Positions 1 through 11,670 are shown, counted from the first letter of the stretch. The stretch: 64,000 nt of DNA from Diogma glabrata (GCA_963693315.1 OY856186.1:373493663-373557662); one strand, 5' to 3'. Numbers and translations: made by a program. Notes: generated by a model not told the origin, from the sequence alone.

Positions 1-1
1 G

Positions 2-535
2 GCCAGGAGTTTTATGTTTCTCGTGGACGAGGAAATGTACCCAAAGAATGCTGGACCAAAAAGATGACGAAGTTCCCCAAAAAATTTCTTGTTTGGCAGG
101 CAATCTGCAGCTGTGGGAGAGAAGCAAATGTTTTGTGACATCTGGATCCTTAAATTCTGAAATTTACATAAGGGAATGTCTCCAAAATAGATTGTTGCCA
201 TTTCTGAGACAACACAATGTATCTACTTTATTTTGGCCTGATTTAGCCTCGTGTCACTATAGCAAGGCGACCATGAAGTGGTATGAAGACAACAACATCG
301 TTTTAGTGCCAAGAGAGGCGAAACCCACCAAATTGCCCAGAACTCCGGCCTATCGAACGCTGCTGAGCTTTCAAAAGAAACTTGAAGATAACAAACAAGG
401 AAGCAAAAACTATTACAAACTTCAGAAAAATGTTGATCGCGTCGACCAAAAAAGTCTCGAATACCACCATAAAATCCATGATGTTGGGCATTTCTGAAAA
501 ATTCAAGCTATTTTGTATTAATAAGTCTGATTAAA
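2..535 (+). pseudogene. Tc1/mariner-type transposase remnant (C-terminal half)
   Basis: Decayed DDE transposase of the IS630-Tc1-mariner superfamily, missing its N-terminus at the window edge. In pieces from different frames one reads the block FPKKFLVWQAICSCG (about 79-120), then the long frame 48-497 with LLPFLRQHN and LFWPDLASCHYSK, in which the aspartate of WPD is the second catalytic acidic residue. The block PELRPIE carrying the final glutamate appears near 330-350 only in another frame and is followed directly by TGA. At least two frameshifts and a stop therefore separate the conserved blocks, so no active enzyme can be made. The family assignment rests on these motifs. No terminal inverted repeat was identified on the right side. 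Confidence 0.75.
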
Positions 536-1431
536 ATAATATTAATTGTGGATTATTCGGTAATAAAATACGAATCCGAAAGTGAGACTTTTATAAAATT
601 GGCCCAGCGGTTCCAAAGTTATCCCAGTTTTTCAATGTTAACGCTTTTTCTGCCTCAATCTTTATAATTTAATTATCGCATCTCTGCTGAAAATGAATTA
701 CTGGTCGCCAGTAATTGGCCATTGCTGGACTAGTTGTATCAATTAAATTTTCTTTAAAAAAAACATAATATTTCGTATAAAAAAAACTTTTTTTTTCTGA
801 AGTGATTAGTGATAGTGGGTGGTAAATTTTTATTAGAAGACTCCTAAATTTTAAATGAAAAAAAAAACAAAAAATAATCGATTATCGAAAATAGAAAAAC
901 AAGTGTGTTATAGTGTTGGTGTTTATGAAAATAAAAGTATTGAAGAACGGACGCGTATAATTGGTGAGATTGTTCTTTATTAAAAAATTATTTGGTATTT
1001 TGTGTTTACTATTGCCAAGCGGTAGGCAGGCAAAATTTTACCTTTTATTGCTTTGATGTAATAAATTTATTTATTACTTTAAACTTTAAAGCATAAATTT
1101 GCTTTATATTGCTTGGCAACAAAAAATTTTGTTTTAGTTGTTAATGACTTTTTTGGATTGATTGAGATTTTTTTTGTGAAGTTTTTTGACATGATCTAGC
1201 TCCTCCTACCTCGGACTTATCTTAGGAGTTGGAAAATATCAGTTAGTTGGTTATGAAATGTCTTTTTTTTTGACAAAAGTTAGGAATTTCGAATTTAACC
1301 CTTTATTTGTACTCTTCAATTTTGTTAGTGTCTTTTGTGTCCTCATTTTTTTTTTCTTGGTTTTCTTTTATCGTGCTACTGTTGCATGAAATCTGCTATC
1401 GTGTTTTTGTGACAGAGATACCCAGTTTCGT
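536..1431. other. Non-coding; probable 5' flank/5' UTR of the following LINE
   Basis: No open frame worth calling. Holds A/T runs and, at 697-715, a 19-bp near-palindrome (ATTACTGG/CCAGTAAT arms around TCG) that recurs at 4686-4704 on the other side of the LINE. Some part upstream of 1489 is presumably the LINE 5' UTR, but its 5' end cannot be placed. Confidence 0.4.
697..745 (+). repeat. Direct repeat bracketing LINE copy 1, left copy
   Basis: About 48 bp matching 4686-4733: the palindrome ATTACTGGTCGCCAGTAAT, then GG(C/A)CCATT(G/A)CT(G/A)G and a shared tail ending TTGTA. The two copies lie about 4 kb apart around the CR1/L2-like element. They are too long for a normal LINE target duplication, so the LINE more probably landed inside a pre-existing tandem or inverted repeat. 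A related block GGCCATTGCTGG also occurs near 4572. Confidence 0.5.
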
Positions 1432-1488
1432 TTGTACTGTTTAGTGTTGAAATTTAGGCCTGGCCGAATTTCAGTAGCTATACCTGCA

Positions 1489-4071
1489 ATGTCAAAGGGT
1501 AAGTCTTTGTCTCAACAAAATGGCCGCAGAGTGAACCAACAGCTTAGCATTGACTTAACGAACATAAGAGGTCTCAATTCGAATCTAAACGTGGTTCATC
1601 ATTACATCGAAAAAAATAAACCTGACATATTGTTTCTTACCGAAACAATTGTTAGTGGCAAAGCATCGAAATTGGATCCCGATAAATACCGGATACCTAG
1701 TTACGAATTGGAACATTCCTTTTATAACAAGCATGGTGTCTGTGTATTTGTTCGAGATTCACTTTCATGTATGAGAATTAAGGCCTACGAGTTGAACTCT
1801 AAGCACCATAATTCTATAGCACTGAAGATCTCAGGTGTTGATGAAACTATGTTTATAATAGGATTATACAGATCCCCAAATTCTCCCCCAGGATGTCCCT
1901 TTTTTGATCAAATATCGGCTAATCTAGACAAGATTACCACGGACTACCCCAAAGCAAGACTGGCCATTCTTGGAGACTTTAATATTCATAATAAAGAATG
2001 GCTTAAGCATTCATCGCGCACTGACGACGTAGGAAGACAAGCTGAACTGATACTCGCAGATTATCACGGTTTGACGCAAATGATAGAGTGTCCCACTAGA
2101 ATCGCAGACAATTCACATCATAACAATAATTTGCTGGATTTGTTTTTGACAAACGAACCAGATACTACGAAGACAAAAGTTGAACAACCCCTCGGAACAT
2201 CGGACCATTTACTAATATCAGCAAAAGTGCAATTTACATCACCGACACAAATTAAAGCAAATCCTAGTCGCGCTTGGAACTACAAACGCGCCAACTGGGA
2301 GGGACTGAGAAGCTTTTATGATGAAACACCTTGGAAAACTATTTGTTGTGTTGATCAAGATCCTAGCACGTCAGCAATAAGAATGTCTGAAATCATAAAA
2401 GACGGAATGCGGCGGTTTATTCCAAATCGATTAATCACTCCTAAAACTGAGCCTTGGTTCACGCGGGATGTTGATGAAGCAGTGAGGAATAAACGCAAAG
2501 CATTTAAGACGTATAACGCTAATAAAACACCTGAAACCCATAGCGCCTATAAGAAAGCCAGAAATATTAGTAAATTCAAAATAGACCTGGACAAAGAAGC
2601 GTTTATCCAGAAGAAAGCAAAGAAATTCGCCGAGCACCCATCTGGCTCACGTGGTTTCTTTCAGGCAGTTAAATCAGTCCAGAGCAATTTTACTCGATCC
2701 TCTATTCCAACCTTAGTTCTGAATGACATTCCCGTGAGCGACTCGAAAGAGAAGGCGGATCTTTTGGGTCGTATTTTCGCAGAAAACTCAAACATAGTTG
2801 AACCTCCCCATTCTCCTTCACTCATTCCCCCAGTTGTAACGAAAATGAAACCAATTATTTTTCGTTGCAATATTGTACGGAAAATGCTTCTTTCTATCAA
2901 TATCAACAAATCTGCTGGCCCCGACGGTATTCCACCCCTCATTCTTAAAAACTTTGCTAGGCAACTAGCTCCAATTTTAACAAAAATTTTCTATTTATCT
3001 TATAAAACCGGAATATTTCCCGATTCTTGGAAGCTGGCCAGCGTTCAACCCATATCAAAGAAAGGCAGTAAGATAGATCCTAACAATTATAGACCAATTG
3101 CAATTCTGTCGGTTTTAGCTAAAATATTTGAAAAATATGTTAACTACAATTTAATAGATTATTTGGAGGTGTCGCGAATTATTGATGATAAACAGTATGG
3201 TTTTCGTAGAAGTCATGCAACAGGTGATCTGTTAGCCTACGTATCCCATCTCTGGAACAAATCGCTGGAAAACCATGGTGAAACATTCAGTATTTCACTT
3301 GACATTTCTAAAGCATTTGATAAAGTGTGGCATAAAAATCTCATAGCTAAATTAAAATCTTATGGCATAGACCATCTTACTGTCTCATGGTTTCACAGTT
3401 TTCTTACAGGTCGCCAATTTCATGTTAATTTAGATGGTATCACATCCAATATTTTCACAACCAATGCTGGGGTTCCCCAAGGTTCTGCACTCTCACCAAC
3501 CTTGTTTCTTCTATACATTAATGACTTACTTATTTCCACAGTGCACCCAATCCATAGTTTTGCTGATGACAGCACATTGCATGCATCACATGCATCTCCT
3601 AAATTTCGATCTCATACTGCAGTTACCACCGATAGAGAGCTGCTAATTGATTCTATCAACAAAGATCTGGAGCGTATAATGGAATGGGGTGATCGTAATC
3701 TTGTTTCATTTAATCCAACCAAAACAAAACTATGCCGTCTTTCACGAATAGAGCGACATAAAAATTTCCCCATTAAAATAGGCCATGAGGAATTGCGTGA
3801 GGTTGAATCAGTTAGACTTCTTGGAGTGGATATTCAAAATAACCTGAAATGGAATAAACATGTGTTCAACCTCGCTAAATCTGCAATGCAAAAATTGGGA
3901 TTCTTGAGTCGATGTAAAAAGTATTTCAATCCCGAGCAAATTTTGCTAATCTTCAAGTCCTTTATTCGTCCATGTATGGAGTACTACTGTCATGTTTGGG
4001 GAGGTGCGATGTCAGTCAACAATAAAATGTCTAGACTCTGTACAGAGAAAAGCAATACGGTTGATTGGTAA
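1489..4071 (+). CDS. CR1/L2-group LINE polyprotein (endonuclease + reverse transcriptase), 3' frameshift
   Basis: Single ORF of a non-LTR retrotransposon: AP-like endonuclease followed by reverse transcriptase, for target-primed reverse transcription. The open frame begins upstream at 1432, but the first ATG in frame is 1489. The endonuclease domain contains LFLTET, GLYRSPNSPP, LGDFNIHNKEWL and, toward its end, SDHLLIS. RT motifs follow: AGPDGIPP, WKLASVQPI, NYRPIAILS, QYGFRRSHATGDLL, LDISKAFDKVWH, GVPQGSALSPTLF and the catalytic FADD at 3559-3570. The motif style (ATGDLL, DKVWH) suggests the L2/Daphne/Kiri side of the CR1 group; this clade call is tentative. The frame breaks near 4015-4035 and the true C-terminus continues in another frame to 4408, so this copy is probably dead but young. 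Confidence 0.88.
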   Translation: MSKGKSLSQQNGRRVNQQLSIDLTNIRGLNSNLNVVHHYIEKNKPDILFLTETIVSGKASKLDPDKYRIPSYELEHSFYNKHGVCVFVRDSLSCMRIKAYELNSKHHNSIALKISGVDETMFIIGLYRSPNSPPGCPFFDQISANLDKITTDYPKARLAILGDFNIHNKEWLKHSSRTDDVGRQAELILADYHGLTQMIECPTRIADNSHHNNNLLDLFLTNEPDTTKTKVEQPLGTSDHLLISAKVQFTSPTQIKANPSRAWNYKRANWEGLRSFYDETPWKTICCVDQDPSTSAIRMSEIIKDGMRRFIPNRLITPKTEPWFTRDVDEAVRNKRKAFKTYNANKTPETHSAYKKARNISKFKIDLDKEAFIQKKAKKFAEHPSGSRGFFQAVKSVQSNFTRSSIPTLVLNDIPVSDSKEKADLLGRIFAENSNIVEPPHSPSLIPPVVTKMKPIIFRCNIVRKMLLSININKSAGPDGIPPLILKNFARQLAPILTKIFYLSYKTGIFPDSWKLASVQPISKKGSKIDPNNYRPIAILSVLAKIFEKYVNYNLIDYLEVSRIIDDKQYGFRRSHATGDLLAYVSHLWNKSLENHGETFSISLDISKAFDKVWHKNLIAKLKSYGIDHLTVSWFHSFLTGRQFHVNLDGITSNIFTTNAGVPQGSALSPTLFLLYINDLLISTVHPIHSFADDSTLHASHASPKFRSHTAVTTDRELLIDSINKDLERIMEWGDRNLVSFNPTKTKLCRLSRIERHKNFPIKIGHEELREVESVRLLGVDIQNNLKWNKHVFNLAKSAMQKLGFLSRCKKYFNPEQILLIFKSFIRPCMEYYCHVWGGAMSVNNKMSRLCTEKSNTVDW

Positions 4072-4408
4072 TACCGAACTAACGGACCAGCTTGATTCAC
4101 TCCAGCACAGAAGAAATGTGGCTGAATTGTCAATCTACTATAAATATAACTTTAGTGAATTCTCCTCTAAGGAAATTCAAAATATCCTTCCATCATGTGC
4201 GCAGTATAATCGACAAACAAGAGCTGCCGAGTCATCCCATCCATTTGTTGTACAAATACCTCGTTGCAGAACCGTGTCCTTTCAGAACGACTATTTTAAT
4301 AGAGTGGCCAAATTGTGGAACTCAATGCCTTCCTCTGTATTCCCCGATGAATTTTCCCCTCAGGCATTTAAAGAAAATGTCCATCATCATTTAAAAATAT
4401 TAGTATAG
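4015..4408 (+). pseudogene. C-terminal part of the same LINE ORF, in shifted frame
   Basis: Continuation of the preceding ORF in frame +2. It overlaps the end of the frame-1 ORF and contains CLDSVQRKAIRLIGN, RRNVAELSIYYKY, RQTRAAESSHPFVVQ and RCRTVSFQNDYFNRVAKLWN, the typical cysteine/tryptophan-rich tail after RT in CR1/L2/jockey-type elements. A 1-nt indel in about 4015-4035 explains the split. The same blocks, more decayed, are found in the two older copies near 12480-12640 and 16855-16990. Confidence 0.8.
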
Positions 4409-4558
4409 TTATCCCTATATCCCCATTCCTTCCATTTTCCTCATCTCCTTCCTTTATAGTTGACATGGTATCTTCGGATATTCAAAGAGTCTAAATAATG
4501 AATATTTCATATTTAGTGTGCTTAACATGTCTAACTAATTAATAAAAAAAAAAAAAAA

Positions 4559-6674
4559 ATAACCTTGTATGGGCCATTGCTGGCTTTTTCTCTACCATTG
4601 AAGGACAGTCATTTATTGCTCGATGTTATCATTCAGTAACATTATGTTAATGGTCCAGTTATAGTTGACACTCGACCATTCCTGCATTACTGGTCGCCAG
4701 TAATGGACCATTACTAGATCGTTTGTACAACGTTGTATAGGTGGACTTGTGCAATCGAAGATATAGACGAATAGGCTTGATAAATTGCCTATAAACTAAA
4801 TTGGAGTATTTGAATATATTTTATAGGCGAAAAGGTAAGAAACGAGGGAGTGATGTATTGTACTGCATACAAGTGTGGAAAGGGCCATATATTGTATAAT
4901 ATTTAAGATAAACAACTTAAACAAAATAAATATCAGAAGTGGCTATATATCGGATATATATCTGATATATATCGGATATTTTGATATTTATGTAAATATC
5001 ATGATATTTGCCAACCTTGGTTACCATCCTTACTCCAGTTATATCGGTATGTCAAACATTTTATTACCGTGTTAATTTTGAAATATATTTAATAATAGTG
5101 TGTTTGAAATGATCTCGGCAAATATGTTATATACATATCTAGATAGGTTATATTTTCCTCCTAAAATAATAATTGTGGAAATTAGTAAACATACCGTTAC
5201 ACATTTTACGTAGTCCAATTTATTATAAAACAAAATTCATCCCTTAGTCCAATAAATGACAGTAAAAATAGCAAGGAACCTCCAAATTTTTTGAATATGC
5301 ATCGATTTACATGAAAATTTGATAGTAAGCTCAATTTACCATCCACTTCAAAATCTATCCTATGTCAATATGCGCTTATTATTTATTAGGTGTGAAAACT
5401 ACCCCTTATTCTCAAAACTACATTATACCCTAGTCCTTAACAAATCAAAATAAAGTTCACATGCGTTGTATAAAGTTGTTAGATATTCTGAATCATTATT
5501 TATGATTTTTCATAATGTCTCAACCCTTAAATACTACCCTATATTAATACAACATTAACAAAAGGTACTATTCATATGCAAACCCACACTTTGAACGGCC
5601 AAATCTAATTATTTTCCTGACTTAGTAAATTAAACATACTTTTCAGTACATAAAGATACAATTTTTGTGTTTAATCAGTTGTTACGTATCATTATTAGTT
5701 TGAGTTATTTAAAAAATAAAATTAAAATGTCAAAGCCGAATTCCCACTCCGAAAATGGGTCATTCAGAACGTATGGATTTTCATGTAATTGTAACATGGA
5801 GAAAAAATAATTAAAAAATTGTAAAATAGCTAATCTCTTGGTTTTTTACAAGCTACGTGTCTGCCGATTTTTTTGTAAAGTGCAAAGTTTTTGAGTTATT
5901 TGGAGGAAAACATGTGTTTTTTCGACGAAAATTTTCAGTGACAAATAACTCAAAATATATTGTCTTTTTGGATGTAATGGAGTCATTGAAATTTTTTCGA
6001 AAATTTTTTGAATCTACGAATTAAATTATTTAAAAATACTGCCAAGACCAAGGAAACATAATTCGTCAACTGATTTATCGTCAAGCCTGTTTCTTAATTT
6101 GAAAATAATATTTTCGGTGGCTGAAAAAGCCCGTTCCGATTCCACACTTCTTGTGGAATGTTCAATAAATCATTATAAGTTTGCTGTAAATGGGGTCCTA
6201 TATGACCGCTTTTCTTAAATAATTTAATTTTTCTCCCAATTGCAGTGACTAGTTTAATATTTTATGTTGTTGTATTCTAACCAAAAAGGTTTTGTATAGG
6301 TATTAATAGTGAACAATGCTGGGTTGCAGTTCATCTTCCAAATTGATTTTCTCTACTTAATCGACCGGCACCACATCCTCAGCCGAATTTTGTTGTAATC
6401 TGTTCTCGATTATGCAGCAGTGTTAGAAGTTCAATCATCCGTTTCACATCCCAAGTCTGTTGCTCCGTGTAACGCTAAGTAATCGTTAATAAAAACTTTT
6501 ATGAAGCTTCACCTTGCAACGGTAAATATGTTTGATGTATCATCACCAAATTTTTCGGTTCTCTTCTTCTTTATGCGAGTTATTGAGACAAACGTCAACT
6601 CGCGAGCTAATATGTAGCTTTGATTTTCTAGCTTACTCAGTACAAACTGAAAAGCTGCATAGACATAGGCCATT
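4559..6674. other. AT-rich non-coding stretch
   Basis: Contains the right copy of the bracketing direct repeat (4686-4733) and a self-complementary TATATCGGATAT-type patch at about 4943-5005. No coding similarity, RNA gene or element boundary recognised elsewhere. Confidence 0.4.
4686..4733 (+). repeat. Direct repeat bracketing LINE copy 1, right copy
   Basis: Partner of 697-745. It begins with the identical 19-bp near-palindrome and continues with a diverged but alignable tail. Confidence 0.5.
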
Positions 6675-6945
6675 ATTAGATGATAGAGGAGAGGTAAATT
6701 GAGGGTGCTACCATTAACTGAAGAGTTCATCCGTCAGCACCTCTATGATACCAATACCACACTGGCTACTGGCTAGTGACCTCTATGATGTCACGGCTGT
6801 TGCCAGTGGTATATGAAATCTCACGTTAACTCATATACCATTAGCAGATACTGTAGTACGCGTGGTTTTCATAGCCGTAGACCAAAACTAAAATAATTAC
6901 ACATCAACAAAAACTGATTCCTCTATGGGAACCTAATTTAACTTA
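6675..6945 (+). repeat. Dispersed repeat family A, partial copy 1
   Basis: Shares with 15373-15600 the blocks TTGAGGGTGCTACC, CTGAA...TTCATCCG, TGCCAGTG(G/C)TAT, ATCTCACGTTAACTC and a final CTGAT(T)CCTC. Other copies are 14399-14925, 14993-15600, 45110-45500 and 55180-55310. No protein recognised; function unknown. Confidence 0.55.
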
Positions 6946-6962
6946 TTCTTTAACTGGATGCC

Positions 6963-7085
6963 GTGTTTTCATAGACTAATCCCGTCAAATATGACGATCC
7001 CGTAATCACGGGATTTTCTTTCATTAATCCCGGGATTTCGGGATCACAAAAATGGGTCGGGATCTCGGGATTGCAATCCATAGTG
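6963..7085 (-). repeat. ATCCCG-rich MITE-like fragment
   Basis: About 120 bp in which ATCCCG or its complement CGGGAT occurs repeatedly in both orientations (for example ATCCCGGGATTTCGGGAT). This subterminal repeat architecture resembles hAT-type MITEs. It lies at the 3' end of the Crypton-like remnant and accounts for the unrelated C-terminus of the minus-strand frame 7318-6950. Confidence 0.4.
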
Positions 7086-7960
7086 CAAACTGTTACCCGC
7101 TTTTCGAGATTCTTTAAGAATTCTTTGGCGGACACATTTTCCAAATTGCTTTTCACTTTTTCTACTTGATGTTGCGCTCGAACTCTTTTTATGATGTCTT
7201 CGTGATACGCCTTATTTAGTTGCAAGTAGAGTCTAAGTGACGACGCTTTATCGTGACGAGACATTTTAAATAATTCGCTTTCAGAAATATGTACCGGCAT
7301 GATATAACCGTGAAACAAAAGACGAGCGGTTGGAATGGTTCGAAGATTTTTCTTCGCGTATCTGATCTTTTCGGGAGATTGTTCTGTCCATTTTGGAATT
7401 TCGTTTGTGCCAATGGGACTGTTTTTATACCAAATTCCATTTTAACAATATATTTATTTTAACAATCAAAAACAATCGGTTTGTGGTTATATTATTACCA
7501 CGTTTGGCAACAAGCATTTTAAATAGGCTCACAGGACAAATAAAATATCAGGATCACATATGTTTTAAACTAACCATTTCGAATCAGTACAATTTTTATC
7601 GCACCCAATTTTTATGGTATGTTTTACTGAATATAGGTTTATATTCAATTCGTTGAAGATTACCTGAAGCAGAGTACTCCTCATGAAAAAAATCAAAGAT
7701 TCGTTGATTCATCATTGACTCGCTTCTCCACCACGCCTTCCTAGTTCAAATGCAGTAACATGAAAAAATTTCAATTGTAGTCCTTTAGGGTTTGATTCTT
7801 CACATGTTTTCAAAAGCACTAACTCTTCTTTGTTTCTGGAATGTTTTGTAAGTTGTTTCCTAGATTTGTCATGTTGAAAAATCAATTTATCGTGGCCATT
7901 TAGGCCGTTTTTCGCCCACGGCTTGCTTCAAACACATCAGTTGACGTCGAAATCGTTCGC
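7086..7960 (-). pseudogene. Crypton-like tyrosine recombinase, decayed copy 1
   Basis: Remnant of a DNA transposon that uses a tyrosine recombinase. Reading down the minus strand one finds, in shifting frames, CEESNPKGLQLKFFHVTAFEL (about 7800-7735), GGEAS, an RIEYKPIFSKT-like block (about 7650), NITTNRLFL (about 7480), then a WYK...EISKW-like block (about 7430-7385) and LRLYLQLNKAYHEDIIKRVR (about 7240-7180). The order and wording match copy 2 at 32503-31507 block for block. At least four frameshifts or stops separate the blocks, and the HxxR region is barely recognisable. Assignment to Crypton comes from the copy 2 motifs. Confidence 0.65.
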
Positions 7961-8200
7961 TTGTGTTTCTTTCGCCTGGTTTTAACAGCTCACAATACCC
8001 ACACCTCGCTGATCCTACCAAATAAGATCATTAGCTTCGATCCTTGAATATCCGGCTTTAGTGCCGATGGCCTGGACTCGCCTGGCTTGCACCATACCGG
8101 TGCTTGTTCCCCGTGAACTTCTGCGGTCGGAGTTTGTTCTTCCGCTGCACTTCTCTTTCCCAAAAAATAAAAAAGCATAATCTTCGCAAATTTCTATTAT
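7961..8200 (-). other. Unrecognised short frame upstream of Crypton copy 1
   Basis: A 62-codon minus-strand frame (8178-7990), more GC-rich than its surroundings, lies just upstream of the Crypton remnant on the same strand. It may be part of the element's 5' region. No motif recognised and probably not translated now. Confidence 0.2.
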
Positions 8201-10674
8201 TTTGCATGTAAATCGATATTTTGACGCGACAAAAAAGAAATTTGTTTACACTCGAATCAATTGCTTGTTACTGCGTTTGACAACCTATATATTGACGTTT
8301 CAAACTAAAGTGTCGCTACAGCATGAGACAAGCAATAGCGCTGTCAGCGCCATAAATTGCATAAACGATTAGAACTTATTTGTGTACCCAATAGATGAAT
8401 TTATATGGTATTTCTTCTAGGTTAACAAAAAATTTTCATAACGACAAAGCAAAATTATCGACGACAAGAAGCATTATCGAATATTAAAACAAAATCTACT
8501 GTTTAAATACCATAGTTTCTATGAATGAAAGATTAGCGTTCTGACAGTAAAAAAAACTTAAAAATCACTTTTCTATCGATTGTTAGCATAACCAGCCCCA
8601 GTGTAACAGCGCAAATCTGTACAGCATACATTTTGATTTTTGAGCTATTCCCAAAATAACATCAAAATTTCAAGCAAATTTATTCTGATTCAAAAAATTT
8701 TGTGCCGAAAACTCATATACTGGACTGCCTTCATTTTACGTGAAAAAGAAAATGATGGGGAATGAGTGGGAAGGGAGCCTACTCGACTTCGATAAAAGTT
8801 GTCATCCTAATCTTTGGTGATCGAAACATGACATCATTTTGATTTCTTATCACTGCATATATAAGGAATCATTTACCTGAACTTATTGTACCGTGTGGTT
8901 CCCATTCATGAAAATGTAAAATAACATTCAGCACTTCAAGTCACATGTTTTTGGTAACCTAGGACTTAAAATGTATATCTACACAGCACATTTTATTAAA
9001 ATTAATACTAATTTATTGTGGGCTCACGTATCAAGTAGTTTAAGACGTGATAAAATTCACAACGGTTATAGGCACGCGGCACAAGAACTTTTCTCTTTTT
9101 CCAAACTATCTCGAAAGACGTAGATATACGGTTTCCTATTTAAACAAAATAAAACTGCCTGCGGTTATTTTGATATCATCCAGATGATATCTGGATGGAT
9201 ATCACTATTGCGATACCGTGTGCCTTTGTGAAGAAATTGAATATTCTGCTCCAAAGAAAACCTGATAAGCGCGTAACTTGCATAGTAGTCTAACCAATAC
9301 AGATCTCTCTTTGCGCGGAAATATGGAGTTTTATCTCTTTGCATATACATATATGTAGTATAGGGGTATTATAATTACGCATGAAATGAATTAATTTTGT
9401 TCAATGAATTCGACAACCCCCCGTATTCTAGTCCCTTCTTATTTTAGTCTAAAAGTTTACAAGAAATATTAAATTACCACCAATCTCACAAACCAAACGA
9501 AATTATATGGATACCACTTAACATCAGGTAACCAAATAATTAACATTGTGTTAATTTGCAAACATTATTTTCAATGTTTAATAAAAAATGCGCTTCAGTC
9601 TGCAGTCTTAACACAAACACTTGCAAATTGTTTAACAAACTATTGTAACATATTTATGTTAACTATGGCTTAATGTATAAAAAATATGCTAGAGATATTC
9701 AAACAAGAAAATATTTATATTAAGTACATAATTATCTCTGTGATTAACATCAATAAACGTTCCTTGTCCTTATTCGTTTTTCGTGATAAAAATTTCGTGA
9801 TTACAGTTTTTGGGTCAGTGTTGTACATAGTTGTAATTCGTTAGAACGTAGAACTCAACGAAAATCTTCTAGTAACTCAAATATCCGATTAATTAACATT
9901 TTTGGTACAACAGGAAATACATAGTTTTAACAAAACGTAATAAAAAATACGTTAACCTCTTCAAAGTTACAGAATTCGTAAACAACTATTATAAAATTTA
10001 GTAATTCGCGGTTATACCAAGGTTGTTCATTCAAAAACAACTCCACGTATAATGAATTTATTAACCAAAAAACGAATTTTTTTTATTTCGATTAACAGAC
10101 AATGTTTTCACTATTTTATCCATCGTAATTGTGCAATTAATTGATAGCTCAAAGTCTAAAATGAAATTGAGTTTTATTAATAAATTAAATTTGTTCTTTA
10201 AATTTCACATCATCTTAAGATATTCTTTTAAGTTTTTTTGTATGCCCAAATTATGTATTTATATATGCCTGTTAAACTATCATCACAAGGTTAAAGAGGG
10301 ATAGTATTTCTATTTGTTATTTTTGTGTTCGAAAGTCAATGTCAAACGAAGTAAACAAAATTGTGGAATTAATATTAATTTAATTTTTTTTCAATTCATA
10401 GTTTGCTAAAAATTATATTGGTATATATATTATGCAAAAACTGACTTTTGGTTATAGTATTCGTATAGGGTGGTTATAGTGTCATGTTGCGGTGTTGTTG
10501 AAGGTAAAATAAATCATGGAGATCGTGATATATGTATATTGATGACGCATTGTCTCGTAAGTTTTGACTTGTAAATTTATTTCTCTTTATTAGTACTATT
10601 GGTTTTATCAGAAAATGCATCGAATATAAGATTTGAAATTAAAAATCAGAATAAATTCTCACTTCAAATTATTT
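8201..10674. other. AT-rich non-coding stretch
   Basis: Nothing coding recognised. A short perfect hairpin, ATCCAGAT-GAT-ATCTGGAT, sits at about 9177-9195. Otherwise only A/T-rich sequence. Confidence 0.35.
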
Positions 10675-10965
10675 TTAGGTATTTTGTATAAAATATTTGT
10701 TTAAATTAGGACGACCAGACCTCCCGCGTTTGACAAGACCGTCCCGAATTTTAGCAATTTGTTTCGCAACCCGCGGCGTTTTAAAATGTCCAGATTTTAA
10801 GAAAGAGTGAAGTGTAAAATTTAATTCATGACCTTTTGAACAACGACAACAATTTATTAAACAAAATATTGGCGACGCTGATGCATAGGCTAACCTAGCC
10901 ACAGCTCTGTAAACGAGCTGTAAACGAGCTCTGTATAGTGAGCTTATATCCGTGAAATACTTCAA
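10675..10965 (-). pseudogene. Possible transposase N-terminal fragment
   Basis: A 96-codon minus-strand frame whose end reads TPRVAKQIAKIRDGLVKRGRSGRP. A basic GRSGRP/GRPR-type motif is common between the helix-turn-helix and catalytic domain of Tc1/mariner-like transposases, but the rest is not recognisable. It could equally be chance or another basic protein. Low confidence. Confidence 0.2.
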
Positions 10966-11040
10966 TTATGTGGCTAAAATATTCTTAAAAATTTCGCGTA
11001 GTTCTAGTTATAAAAATACAGGTGTGCCGGAGGCTCACAT

Positions 11041-11670
11041 CGTTATGCCTATTATCGCTCAAAAGCTGATCAATTCCTTCTCATATAAATCTCCATCTTT
11101 TGCTAAAGTTTCATTAAAATTAGCTCATTAAAAGAAAACTATAATATCCCAACAGACATAAATTCTGTTGTACGAATAGAAAAGGTAAAAGAAATGTTTA
11201 CCGGAAGCGACAAACCGAAAGTTGGAATGCAGAACTATTACAAATCATGCTCATGCTAAGCATATTTACCAAGTTTGTTATTGGAGCTTCAAATAAACTG
11301 GTGCTCGGTTGGCCTCGCAGCACTTATTCCAATATCCTCCAAAAACTAATCAGTTCTTTGTCATTCAAATCTCCATCTTTTGTCAAAGTGTCATCAAAAT
11401 TGGTTTCCGAACGAAGTTTGTTCCCTAAAAACTTTAAAAACAAAGTGGGAAATTCAGCAGTGTTGGATCCTCTGCCAATATGATCGATGTGTCCCAAAAG
11501 TTGATCATTATCTTCTCGCACTAAATGAAACGTTTATCATAAGTTACATCATTACTTCATTATTATTTATTGTAGACTATTGTGTGAATAAAGACTGAAA
11601 AAATGCGAAAAGCTTCAAACAAAATTTTTACCGGCAGTGACAAACCGGAAGATTGTATGCAGAAATATTG
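11041..11670 (+). repeat. Two-copy tandem repeat, ~300 bp unit
   Basis: Blocks AAATCTCCATCTTTTG(C/T) followed by AAAGT(T/G)TCAT and ACCGG(A/C)AG(C/T)GACAAACCG occur at about 11087/11201 and again at about 11370/11631. This indicates a diverged tandem duplication with unequal internal indels. Two short overlapping frames here are products of the repeat and are not called as genes. Confidence 0.5.

Larger units (their letters stand above)
1432..4558 (+). mobile_element. CR1/L2-group non-LTR retrotransposon, copy 1
   Basis: The element comprises the ORF, a short 3' UTR and a terminal A-rich run at about 4541-4558. Its 3' UTR carries CATGGTATCTTCGGATATTC at 4463-4482. The same motif, diverged, occurs at 12655 and 17019 after coding remnants of the same protein, which establishes a family of at least three copies here. 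The 5' boundary is uncertain; a direct repeat at 697-745 and 4686-4733 brackets the element. Confidence 0.8.
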
